Part shown: positions 12,838 to 18,804 of the stretch, in pieces | How the letters are laid out: every line of letters begins with the position of its first letter | How positions within the stretch are numbered: the stretch's first letter is position 1 | Origin: Spirochaetales bacterium | Lineage (GTDB): Bacteria; Spirochaetota; Spirochaetia; Sphaerochaetales; Sphaerochaetaceae | Direction of reading: 5' to 3' | Length of the DNA stretch: 18,804 nucleotides | Assembly: GCA_022771185.1 (NCBI GenBank) | Contig: JALFCJ010000171.1 | Coordinates: forward strand, 1-18,804 | Translations under genes and position numbers: made by a program | Notes under the pieces: model-generated | Told to the model about the DNA's origin: nothing | Databases searched by the model: none | What the model saw: the letters and a program-made list of their open reading frames with translations, nothing else

Positions 12838-13527
12838 TTATGCTATGTAAAGATAGATCATTGCATAGTGAAAGAGTGTTCCTCCCATAATAAAAAGATG
12901 GAAGATCTCGTGGCTCTTAAAGTATTTGTTTTTCTCCAGAAACGGAAGCTTCATGGCATAAATCAGAGCACCGATAGTGTATGTTATGCCTCCAAGTACC
13001 AAGAGTCTGAAGCCACCGGACGGGAGAGTGTGGTAGATGCTGCCCAATGATGGAGCGCATGCCCAACCCATTAACAAGTAGATGACTGATGAAACCCACT
13101 TCGGGCAGTTGATCCAGAATAATTTGATGACAAGAGCCAAGAGTGCAAGAACCCAGACAAAGCTCATCATTTTTATTCCCCCGACCTTTCTGAGAGCGAT
13201 TGTGCAAAGGGGAGTATAAGTTCCTGCAACAAGGACTCCGATCATTGCATGGTCTATTTTTCTCAGCACTTTGTTTTTCTTTTCTCCGATATTAAAGCCA
13301 TGATAGCAGGATGAAGCTCCATAGAGAAATATAGTGCTGAGGGCAAAGATTGATAAAGATAATAGTTCCACGGAACTAAGATTATCGGAAGCACCCTTCA
13401 TCATTAGAAGTGGAGAAGCGATTATACACATAATAAATGCGATAAAGTGTGTAAGTGCGCTTATTGGATCTTTTGCCTTGAATGATGGTATTTCTTTAGC
13501 TCTTGGTAACATAATATTGACTGTCAT
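12838..13527 (-). CDS. Hemolysin III family (PAQR-like) membrane protein
   Basis: A 229-residue inner-membrane protein with seven predicted helices, of the YqfA/hemolysin III group related to PAQR receptors, whose bacterial role is uncertain (membrane homeostasis or metal-dependent hydrolysis is proposed). The family's metal-binding pattern is complete: LTHFIAF near the N-terminus, LYGASSCYHGF after helix 2, KIDHAMIGVLVAGTYTP and the final SHEIFHLFIMGGTLFHY. The open frame extends to 13632, but I chose ATG 13527 because AAGGAG at 13536-13541 lies 8 bases upstream; ATG 13533 is too close to that site, and the longer form would be read through the palindromic promoter region. It is divergent from a DUF1836 regulator, which probably controls it. 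Confidence 0.87.
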   Translation of the reverse strand: MTVNIMLPRAKEIPSFKAKDPISALTHFIAFIMCIIASPLLMMKGASDNLSSVELLSLSIFALSTIFLYGASSCYHGFNIGEKKNKVLRKIDHAMIGVLVAGTYTPLCTIALRKVGGIKMMSFVWVLALLALVIKLFWINCPKWVSSVIYLLMGWACAPSLGSIYHTLPSGGFRLLVLGGITYTIGALIYAMKLPFLEKNKYFKSHEIFHLFIMGGTLFHYAMIYLYIA

Positions 13528-13579
13528 CTCCATTTCTCCTTGCAGATACCTTAATTTGCTGATATAACAAACTTGTAAT

Positions 13580-13649
13580 CGGTTTTTTAAAAACCTGTAT
13601 ATAGTTCTATAGGTATACGTGATACTTGTCAAGAGTTTTTTAAAAACCG
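13580..13649. promoter_or_regulatory. Twin palindromic operators between hemolysin III and DUF1836 genes
   Basis: GTTTTTTAAAAACC occurs at 13582-13595 and 13635-13648, 53 bases apart (about five helical turns). The outer flanks mirror each other: CGG precedes the first copy and CCG ends the second, so the whole block is roughly symmetric around the IR TATAG-TT-CTATA (13600-13611). One copy lies next to each gene. A single dimeric regulator, probably the DUF1836 protein itself, could bind both and loop or shut both promoters. Confidence 0.6.
13606..13632 (-). promoter_or_regulatory. Predicted promoter of the hemolysin III gene
   Basis: On the minus strand a perfect TTGACA (13627-13632) is followed after 15 bases by TATAGA (13606-13611, four of six matches). 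Start of transcription would fall near 13599, directly before the palindrome at 13582-13595, which suits repression. The spacer is short, so the -10 box is less certain than the -35 box. Confidence 0.45.
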
Positions 13650-13672
13650 ATATAAAGATTTTGGAGATATTT

Positions 13673-14191
13673 ATGATTCTAAAAATAGATGAAAAAGCAT
13701 TGTCCTCCCTCTCATCCTATTCTCTCCCTTCCTTTAGGGAGATTCCTGATGTAGGCTTGTACCTCAATCAGTGCGCTACATACATAAACAGAGTCTTTGA
13801 AGATATAGACGGCATATCAATAACTGAGAGCATGATCAGTAACTATGTAAAGAAGAAGTTGGTTCCTAACCCGATTAAGAAACAATACTCAAGAGAGAGT
13901 ATCGCCTACTTAATATTTATTGCGGTGGCAAAGAATGTAGTGAGCCTGGACGATATTCAGGTCCTCTTGTCTCTTCAGAGAAAGAACTTCAGAGTAGAAG
14001 AGTCTTATGAGTATTTCAGATCTGAGTTTGTATCTGTCTTGAAGTATGTGTTTTCGCTGGGAGAGATGCCGTCTCCAATTAATGAGAATGGAAGTATGGA
14101 GAAAGAACTTCTGAGAAATATTCTTGTAACTGTCTCTCATAAAATCTACATCGATCTTGCCTTTGATCTATTGAGAAAAGGAGCAAAGTGA
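13673..14191 (+). CDS. DUF1836 family putative transcriptional regulator
   Basis: A 172-residue cytoplasmic protein of the DUF1836 family. LSSYSLPSFREIPDVGLYLNQ opens the domain. The stretch DGISITESMISNYVKKKLVPNPIKKQYSRESIAYLIFI reads like a MerR-type winged helix, in which the recognition helix (TESMISNYVKKKLV) is followed by a wing and the helix pair around SLDDIQVLL. Family members are thought to be DNA-binding regulators, but targets are unproven. I chose ATG 13673 because GGAG (13663-13666) lies 6 bases upstream; the frame stays open from ATG 13619 but the extra 18 residues overlap the operator. The divergent hemolysin III gene and the twin palindromes between them suggest local autoregulation. 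Its stop overlaps the next gene's start (TGATG). Confidence 0.8.
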   Translation: MILKIDEKALSSLSSYSLPSFREIPDVGLYLNQCATYINRVFEDIDGISITESMISNYVKKKLVPNPIKKQYSRESIAYLIFIAVAKNVVSLDDIQVLLSLQRKNFRVEESYEYFRSEFVSVLKYVFSLGEMPSPINENGSMEKELLRNILVTVSHKIYIDLAFDLLRKGAK

Positions 14192-14736
14192 TGGTTGATG
14201 ATAAGACTCATTTTATAGGGTTCATTCCTCCTCTTGAAATAACGAGAGTGGTAGAAAGCGATAGAAAGTGGAGTGAGAAGTATGGGTGTAGAAGCGGTCA
14301 CTCTACACCAGTCCATGTCACTTTGGTTCCTCCCTTCTCATCTGTTAAGTCAACAGATGAGATAACAGATATCCTTAAGGGAATTCTTCCTCTTCTCTCT
14401 CCCTTTACTTCCAAGGTAGATGGTTATGGAAGTTTTGGAAATAGAACTATATTCTTGAGAGTGGAACCCAGTAGTGACTGGGATAATCTATCAAGGACGA
14501 TTACAAAAGGTCTAAAGGCAATGGGGGAGAGCGTGAAAGTGGAGAATAAGCCACTTGTCCCTCATTTGACTGTAGCTAACAGAGATATTCCTCCTGAAAG
14601 GTTCTCATTTCTTCTTTCTTCTCTCTCTTCCCATAGTTTCTCCTCCTCCTTTACTGTTGATAGTGTCGCTGTCTTTCATAGAGTTGGAAGAGGGTGGAGA
14701 ATAAATGAGGAAGATATAATAAGAATCGGAATGTAA
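14191..14736 (+). CDS. 2'-5' RNA ligase / 2H phosphoesterase family protein
   Basis: A 181-residue cytoplasmic protein of the 2H superfamily, which joins or cleaves 2'-5' phosphodiester bonds or opens cyclic phosphates; the cellular substrate is usually unknown. The two defining H-x-T motifs are His42-Val-Thr44 (PVHVTLVPPF) and His125-Leu-Thr127 (LVPHLTVAN), spaced as expected in the two-lobed fold. The length is typical. ATG 14191 overlaps the stop of the DUF1836 gene by one base (TGATG), with AAAAGGAG ending 7 bases upstream, so the two are translationally coupled. A GTG at 14188 would add only one residue. The end abuts the convergent flavoprotein gene with no gap. Confidence 0.85.
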   Translation: MVDDKTHFIGFIPPLEITRVVESDRKWSEKYGCRSGHSTPVHVTLVPPFSSVKSTDEITDILKGILPLLSPFTSKVDGYGSFGNRTIFLRVEPSSDWDNLSRTITKGLKAMGESVKVENKPLVPHLTVANRDIPPERFSFLLSSLSSHSFSSSFTVDSVAVFHRVGRGWRINEEDIIRIGM

Positions 14737-15876
14737 TTACTCTTTCGTTAGTGATAGGTATGCGCTATAAGCGGAAGCGAAAGCGAAAGTCAGATTGTAT
14801 CCTCCGCACTCTCCGTCTACATCCAAGGCTTCTCCTATGATCCAGAGATTGGGAACCAGCTTTGACTTAAATGTAACCGGATCCACTTCTTCAGTGTCTA
14901 CGCCGCCCCTTGTCACAGTTGACGAATTAAGCATTCCCTTTGTAGTAACAGTGGGAGTCCATTTATAGAATTTATTGCGGTACTCTTCGCTGTCGTTCTT
15001 CGATAGGTCTCCTATCTTTTTGTCTTTCCAGCTCAGCCTCTCCTCCAGGAGCCTCAAAGGAAGAGACGTCTCTTCGTGGAGAGCCTTTATAGCTTTCATG
15101 TTTCCCTTTAAGTGAAATAATTCCGAGGGAGGAAATGAAGAGAGTGAAATCTCGATTTGGCTTTCGTTTTCAACTTCTCGCGATATATTCATGATCTCAG
15201 GCCCTGAGATACCGTTACGGGTAAAAAGAATGGAGCCCTCTTTTTTTATCTTTTTGTATTTTATAGATACGTCTTCTGCGGTAATACCCTCAACTCTCCC
15301 CATATTCTCCATTACTTTTAAGCTGGATAATGCGGGGCGAAGGGGAATGATCTTATGCCCCAGTAGGGAAAGTACAGAGAAGAAAGAGCCGTCGGATCCA
15401 GTCTGAGGAAAGGAGGAGCCTCCGGTAGCTACTACGACTTTCTCAGCCTCTATTACGCCATTATTTGTGGTGAGTATAAAAGAGTCGTTGTTTTTGGTGA
15501 CAGAGAGTACTTTTGTTTCCAGCGCTATTTCTCCCTTTGTAAGTGCGCTTATTACATCACTGCTTTTCTCACTTTTTGGGAATACTTTCCCGTCAGAGCG
15601 AATGTAAGTATCAAGGGAGAGGGATGAAAAATACTCCCTGATTTTCACGGGAGGAAAAGTGTAGATAGATGGAGAGATGAATCTCTTTTTGTCATAGTAA
15701 TGGGAAATAGTATCCCTCGGTTCTCCTTCATGGGTTAGGTTACACTTTCCTCCGCCTGTGAGAGAGAGTTTTTTTCCTACTGTATTATTTTTTTCTAATA
15801 ACAAGGCCTCTGGAATAAGGGAGGAGAGGAATAAGCCGGAAGCTCCGCCTCCGATAATTACTATTTTTCTTTTCAT
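14737..15876 (-). CDS. HI0933/YhiN-type FAD-dependent oxidoreductase
   Basis: A 379-residue cytoplasmic flavoprotein of the HI0933 family, predicted to bind FAD; the reaction is not established. In the chosen form, MKRKIVIIGGGASGL holds the dinucleotide-binding GxGxxG loop. GKKLSLTGGGKCNLTH, VVATGGSSFPQTGSDG, RNGISGPEIMN and TRGGVDTEEVDPVTFKSKL follow, and the FAD-closing motif LWIIGEALDVDGECGGYNLTFAFASA ends the protein. All family blocks are present. I chose ATG 15876, which overlaps the stop of the upstream kinase gene by one base (TAATG); the frame extends to 15906 but the extra ten residues (MAYEENRDSL) lie inside that gene. It is thus the second gene of an operon with the pyridoxamine kinase. 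Confidence 0.87.
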   Translation of the reverse strand: MKRKIVIIGGGASGLFLSSLIPEALLLEKNNTVGKKLSLTGGGKCNLTHEGEPRDTISHYYDKKRFISPSIYTFPPVKIREYFSSLSLDTYIRSDGKVFPKSEKSSDVISALTKGEIALETKVLSVTKNNDSFILTTNNGVIEAEKVVVATGGSSFPQTGSDGSFFSVLSLLGHKIIPLRPALSSLKVMENMGRVEGITAEDVSIKYKKIKKEGSILFTRNGISGPEIMNISREVENESQIEISLSSFPPSELFHLKGNMKAIKALHEETSLPLRLLEERLSWKDKKIGDLSKNDSEEYRNKFYKWTPTVTTKGMLNSSTVTRGGVDTEEVDPVTFKSKLVPNLWIIGEALDVDGECGGYNLTFAFASAYSAYLSLTKE

Positions 15877-16742
15877 TAGAGAATCCCTATTCTCTTCATA
15901 AGCCACGGCAGGGCCTTCTCGAAGTCTATGTAAAGCGTAGAGTAATCCTCTTCTTCCATAGTCTTCTTGATAGACTCCAATACAAAGTCTCCTGATATCT
16001 GAATCGCTTCCTCTAGGCTAGATCCTCTAAGGAGGGCTCCAGTAAGGGAAGAGGCAAAGACATCTCCTGCACCACAGAAAGACTGGTCTATTTTCTTATG
16101 AAAATGCCATGTTATTCTTTCTCTCGAGCTGTCATATGTGACGTTTCCTATTTTGCCCTTTATTCCCTTTAGGCTCTTTTGGTCCCTAGAGAATGAGATT
16201 CCCTTGAGGACCACCTTTTTTGCTCCCAGTTTCGATAGGTCTTTCAAAATAGAGACGATATCTTCTTCTGTATATTCTTTATGGAAGAGATCCTCTCCAA
16301 GAAGAAAAGAGGCTTCTGTCAAATTAGGTAGGATTACATCAGAGCCCTTAATGAGCTTATGCATATCAGATGCAAAGGAGGGTGAGATGCCGCTATACAT
16401 CTTGCCGTCATCTGCCATAGCAGGGTCCACAATAAGTAGCGTGTCGTCTCTTTTGAAGTCTTTGACAAACTCTTTTACATGATCGACGTGGCGCTCTGTT
16501 CCTAAGTATCCTGTGTATATGGCATCAAAGGAGAAACCCTGTTTCTTCCATTGAGTAGTAATAGGGGTGAAATCTGAAGAGAGGTCATGGACAAAGAAGT
16601 CATCGAAGCCTGTGTGATTGCTCAAAATTGCAGTAGGCAACACTGCAGTATCGATTCCCATGGCACTGAGAATAGGAAGAGCCACAGTAATAGAGCACTT
16701 TCCTTTACATGATATATCTTGGATAGTAACTGCTTTTTTCAC
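15876..16742 (-). CDS. Pyridoxamine/pyridoxal kinase
   Basis: A 288-residue ribokinase-fold enzyme that phosphorylates pyridoxal, pyridoxamine or pyridoxine with ATP in the vitamin B6 salvage pathway. The N-terminus (VTIQDISCKGKCSITVALPILSAMGIDTAVLPTAILSNHTGF) is the pyridoxamine-kinase signature and contacts the substrate. YTGYLGTE (76-83), VDPAMADDGK (105-114) and VILPNLTEASFLLG (136-149) follow. The anion hole with catalytic Asp227 is CGAGDVFASSLTG (223-235). Length is normal. The start is GTG at 16740-16742, with no ribosome-binding site and a promoter spaced to begin the mRNA at it; the GTG is itself part of a 31-bp palindrome. The flavoprotein gene downstream overlaps by one base. Confidence 0.9.
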   Translation of the reverse strand: MKKAVTIQDISCKGKCSITVALPILSAMGIDTAVLPTAILSNHTGFDDFFVHDLSSDFTPITTQWKKQGFSFDAIYTGYLGTERHVDHVKEFVKDFKRDDTLLIVDPAMADDGKMYSGISPSFASDMHKLIKGSDVILPNLTEASFLLGEDLFHKEYTEEDIVSILKDLSKLGAKKVVLKGISFSRDQKSLKGIKGKIGNVTYDSSRERITWHFHKKIDQSFCGAGDVFASSLTGALLRGSSLEEAIQISGDFVLESIKKTMEEEDYSTLYIDFEKALPWLMKRIGIL

Positions 16743-16770
16743 ACTTTGATTTTATATGCCACAAAGTGTG
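16740..16770 (-). promoter_or_regulatory. 31-bp palindrome enclosing the -10 box and start codon of the kinase gene
   Basis: CACACTTTG (16740-16748) and CAAAGTGTG (16762-16770) are perfect 9-bp inverted arms around 13 bases. The spacer carries the -10 box TAAAAT (16749-16754 on the minus strand), and the inner end of the operator includes the GTG start codon. A bound dimer would cover the promoter core and the 5' end of the mRNA, so this is a strong repressor-operator candidate. Confidence 0.65.
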
Positions 16771-16777
16771 GATTCAA
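16743..16777 (-). promoter_or_regulatory. Predicted leaderless promoter of the pyridoxamine kinase gene
   Basis: TTGAAT (16772-16777), a 17-base spacer and TAAAAT (16749-16754) on the minus strand are followed by 6 bases and the GTG start. The spacing from -10 box to start codon equals that of the ATPase promoter at 3767-3801. Confidence 0.55.
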
Positions 16778-16786
16778 GAGACAAAG

Positions 16787-16831
16787 TAGATTTCTATTTC
16801 CATAAAAGAAAAAAGTAGAATTCGAAATCTA
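16787..16831. repeat. Inverted repeat upstream of the sensor kinase gene
   Basis: TAGATTTC (16787-16794) and GAAATCTA (16824-16831) are perfect 8-bp arms separated by 29 bases. AAAGTAGA-T/A-TTC is also directly repeated at 16783-16794 and 16812-16823. The block lies 30-75 bases before the kinase ATG and could be its control site. No clear -35/-10 pair was found. Confidence 0.35.
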
Positions 16832-16861
16832 TAAAGGCTAGAATAAAGGAGGAGGAAAGCT

Positions 16862-18175
16862 ATGATACCTCAGGCCTGGCTGAATTTTTATTGTGTCATA
16901 CTTATGGCTATACTGGCTGTTGGTATTTATAGGCGTAGGACAGGAAGAAAATCGAATAAGTTGTTCTTTGCTTTGGTAATTGCTCATGGCTTCACTCTGT
17001 TCTTTGATGGTATTTATTGGTGTATTGAAGGCAGATCTAGCTTTTGGCCTATGGCTGTGATCTTTGTATTGATCTACACCTTCTGCCTTTTGATGCTTAC
17101 TCTCTACCACTACTATCTGAGGGCATTTTGGAAAGAGCACTATGGCATCAGAGAAGAGAACTGGCTCAAATCTTTCCCCATAGCAGTGAACATTGTCTTC
17201 AATCTTCTCTGGATCTCAAGTTTCTTCACTCATCTCTTCTTTGTTATGGAGAAGGATGGTAGTTATTATTATACCCGTTACCATATCTTCTCACAGTTCG
17301 GTATTCTTTTGATCCTTCTTCCAGATTTATTGGTTCTTATAAAGCATAGGAAGAAAATGGGGGCAAAGAACTGTCTTTTATGGATATTCCTTCCTACCCT
17401 GGCTGTTGTAGTGAGACTATTTGACCTTAGGTACAAACTTCCATTTGTATATCCAGTAATAGCCCTATGTATCGTAGGAATATTTACTATCGTAAATGTT
17501 GAGATGGATAGAAGTGTAGAGAAGCAACTTTTATCTATCAGGTCTGATATGAGTAAAGTCATGATCAGCCAGATTCAGCCTCACTTTCTATACAACGTCT
17601 TAAATTCCATATCTATACTTTGTCATAAGGATCCGGAAAGAGCCTCGGAAGTTACAGATGAGTTTGCCGGGTATCTAAGGTGGAACATAAACTCTGTATT
17701 CTCATCTGAGCCTGTATCTATAACGGAGGAGATAAAGCATACAAAGAAGTATCTGCAACTTGAAAAAGAGAGGTTCGGCGATATTTTGAATGTGATATGG
17801 AATATTAAAGATGAAAGCTTCTATATTCCACCACTTGTTCTTCAGCCACTTGTGGAGAATGCTGTAAGGCATGGAGTATGTCAGAGAGAAGACGGAGGAA
17901 CAGTGTGGATTGATATCTACAGTGATGGAACTAACCACTATATAGTCATTACAGATAACGGAGTGGGATTCGACACATCAAAGCAAAATGAAAGCGAAGA
18001 CAAGCTCCATGTTGGTTTGGCATATGCCAGAGAGCAGATTGTAGGAATATGTGGTGGAGAAATGGACACAGAAAGCACTCCAGGAAGAGGCACCAGAGTC
18101 AGGATTTCTCTTCCTAGAGAGAGTAATACTAATTTCTCACTCCATCATGAGAAAAAGAATACAGATTCAAACTGA
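16862..18175 (+). CDS. LytS/YehU-type membrane sensor histidine kinase
   Basis: A 437-residue inner-membrane kinase that autophosphorylates on His and passes phosphate to a response regulator. Residues 1-215 hold about seven hydrophobic helices with short loops and no recognisable sensor domain, suggesting a signal within the membrane. A short linker (about 215-235) leads to the His_kinase domain with the phospho-accepting His241 in ISQIQPHFLYNVLNSIS. The ATP-binding part has the N box VENAVRHGV (Asn333), the G1 box DNGVGF (365-370) and the G2-like STPGRGTRVRISLP near the end. The ATG follows AAAGGAGGAGG with a normal gap. LytS-type kinases normally sit beside a LytTR response regulator; none lies downstream, where a convergent gene overlaps by 31 bases. 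A partner must be elsewhere. Confidence 0.9.
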   Translation: MIPQAWLNFYCVILMAILAVGIYRRRTGRKSNKLFFALVIAHGFTLFFDGIYWCIEGRSSFWPMAVIFVLIYTFCLLMLTLYHYYLRAFWKEHYGIREENWLKSFPIAVNIVFNLLWISSFFTHLFFVMEKDGSYYYTRYHIFSQFGILLILLPDLLVLIKHRKKMGAKNCLLWIFLPTLAVVVRLFDLRYKLPFVYPVIALCIVGIFTIVNVEMDRSVEKQLLSIRSDMSKVMISQIQPHFLYNVLNSISILCHKDPERASEVTDEFAGYLRWNINSVFSSEPVSITEEIKHTKKYLQLEKERFGDILNVIWNIKDESFYIPPLVLQPLVENAVRHGVCQREDGGTVWIDIYSDGTNHYIVITDNGVGFDTSKQNESEDKLHVGLAYAREQIVGICGGEMDTESTPGRGTRVRISLPRESNTNFSLHHEKKNTDSN

Positions 18176-18804
18176 AGAATAGATGACTTCTCCTGTTTTA
18201 CAGTGTTGCTTCTTGTATTGAAGTTCTCCTCTTCCCCATCTCTACTTGGCAGGTTGTCCCAAGCTTCAAGGCAGAGGTAAGGATCGTTTCCACTTCTCCA
18301 TACTACAAGGTTCTTGAAGTGAGTTAGCTTTATCTCGACTTCTCTGTCTTTGCCTTTTACTACAGCTTTCTTTGCGCCCGGTACAATGAGAGTAGTGTTA
18401 TTTGAGAAGAAAGATAAAGGAAGTGTATCTTTCACTTTCTCTTCTCCCACTCTCTTACCGTTTGCATCAAGGATGATGGCGTCTTCGTCTCCACTATCAA
18501 TATAGACCAGTGCGTCACTGTCTTTCGTAATAAACCCAGGGTGTATGCCAATGCCGTAAGTCATTTCGCTTTTTCCTGTGTTCTCAACAATCATTCTGGA
18601 AGAGAGAGAGTTCCCTTCGACTTTATATTCTACAAAGAACTTAAACTCTCTAGGGTAGACGGTAAGAGTAGAGTCGTCTGATTCTATCATCATCTTTACT
18701 CTATCTTCCTCTTTCTCTACAACAGTAAATGTCATATCCCTGGCAAAGCCATGCTGCCCCATGTGATATGTTACGCCATCATATGTGTATTCAAGGTTCC
18801 TGAG
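18145..18804 (-). CDS. Aldose 1-epimerase family protein (5' end outside window)
   Basis: The frame is open to the window edge and shows 219 C-terminal residues. It begins LRNLEYTYDGVTYHMGQHGFARDMTF, the HGFARD signature of the epimerase group acting on free or phosphorylated hexoses. The catalytic-site strand YGIGIHPGF follows, and WRSGNDPYLCLEAWDNLPS near the end matches the family's CxEPW block. The enzyme interconverts alpha and beta anomers of sugars such as glucose in the cytoplasm, which would help use of glucose released by cellobiose phosphorylase. The start lies beyond 18804; the ATG at 18762 is internal, because the frame upstream still matches the family. The 3' end overlaps the convergent sensor kinase gene by 31 bases, so its last ten codons and those of the kinase share DNA. 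Confidence 0.85.
   Translation of the reverse strand, partial: LRNLEYTYDGVTYHMGQHGFARDMTFTVVEKEEDRVKMMIESDDSTLTVYPREFKFFVEYKVEGNSLSSRMIVENTGKSEMTYGIGIHPGFITKDSDALVYIDSGDEDAIILDANGKRVGEEKVKDTLPLSFFSNNTTLIVPGAKKAVVKGKDREVEIKLTHFKNLVVWRSGNDPYLCLEAWDNLPSRDGEEENFNTRSNTVKQEKSSILQFESVFFFS

Overview
The window looks like a chromosomal segment from a low-GC, fermentative, host- or gut-associated anaerobe with an outer membrane. A spirochaete of the Sphaerochaeta/Treponema type is my best guess, held with moderate confidence. The reasons are a monomeric group-B type [FeFe] hydrogenase, a cellobiose phosphorylase, a secreted beta-barrel-like protein ending in Phe, compact gene packing and strong use of AGA, TCT and GAG codons. 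I see no phage, insertion sequence, CRISPR array, tRNA or rRNA.

Layout. 1-2270: the tail of an unknown gene, a GNAT acetyltransferase, then the hydrogenase with its terminator. 2273-2494: a relic of the 3' end of the neighbouring metallophosphoesterase gene plus three ~20-bp tandem repeats. 2495-6531: a secreted metallophosphoesterase (minus strand), an AAA ATPase with a DUF234-type C-terminal domain, and a MATE exporter. 6518-8938: cellobiose phosphorylase (minus strand) behind a TTAGTT-type palindrome. 9104-10147: a divergent Rpn-like protein facing a small DUF1648 membrane protein. 10388-11075: a small outer-membrane-like protein followed by a 39-residue membrane peptide too short for ordinary gene calling. 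11076-11658: about 580 bases without a convincing gene, full of long perfect stems and closed by an intrinsic terminator; this is the best candidate for an undescribed structured RNA. 11659-12813: a YbaK/PrdX-type tRNA deacylase tightly coupled to a drastically shrunken family-2 glycosidase. 12838-14736: hemolysin III divergent from a DUF1836 regulator, across a region with twin palindromes, then a 2'-5' RNA ligase-like protein. 14737-16742: a pyridoxamine kinase and HI0933-type flavoprotein operon. 16862-18175: a LytS-type sensor kinase. 18145-18804: part of an aldose 1-epimerase.

How the genes relate. Cellobiose phosphorylase, aldose epimerase and the glycosidase relic point to use of plant-derived sugars; the hydrogenase fits disposal of fermentation electrons. 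A recurring signal links otherwise unrelated genes: five genes that lack a Shine-Dalgarno sequence each have a -10 box ending 6 or 7 bases before the start codon, with a -35 box 16 or 17 bases further up, which implies leaderless mRNAs. Other genes have clear AAGGAG-type sites. Three convergent gene pairs overlap at their 3' ends.

All calls rest on reading the sequence and remembered family motifs; no database search or folding program was run.
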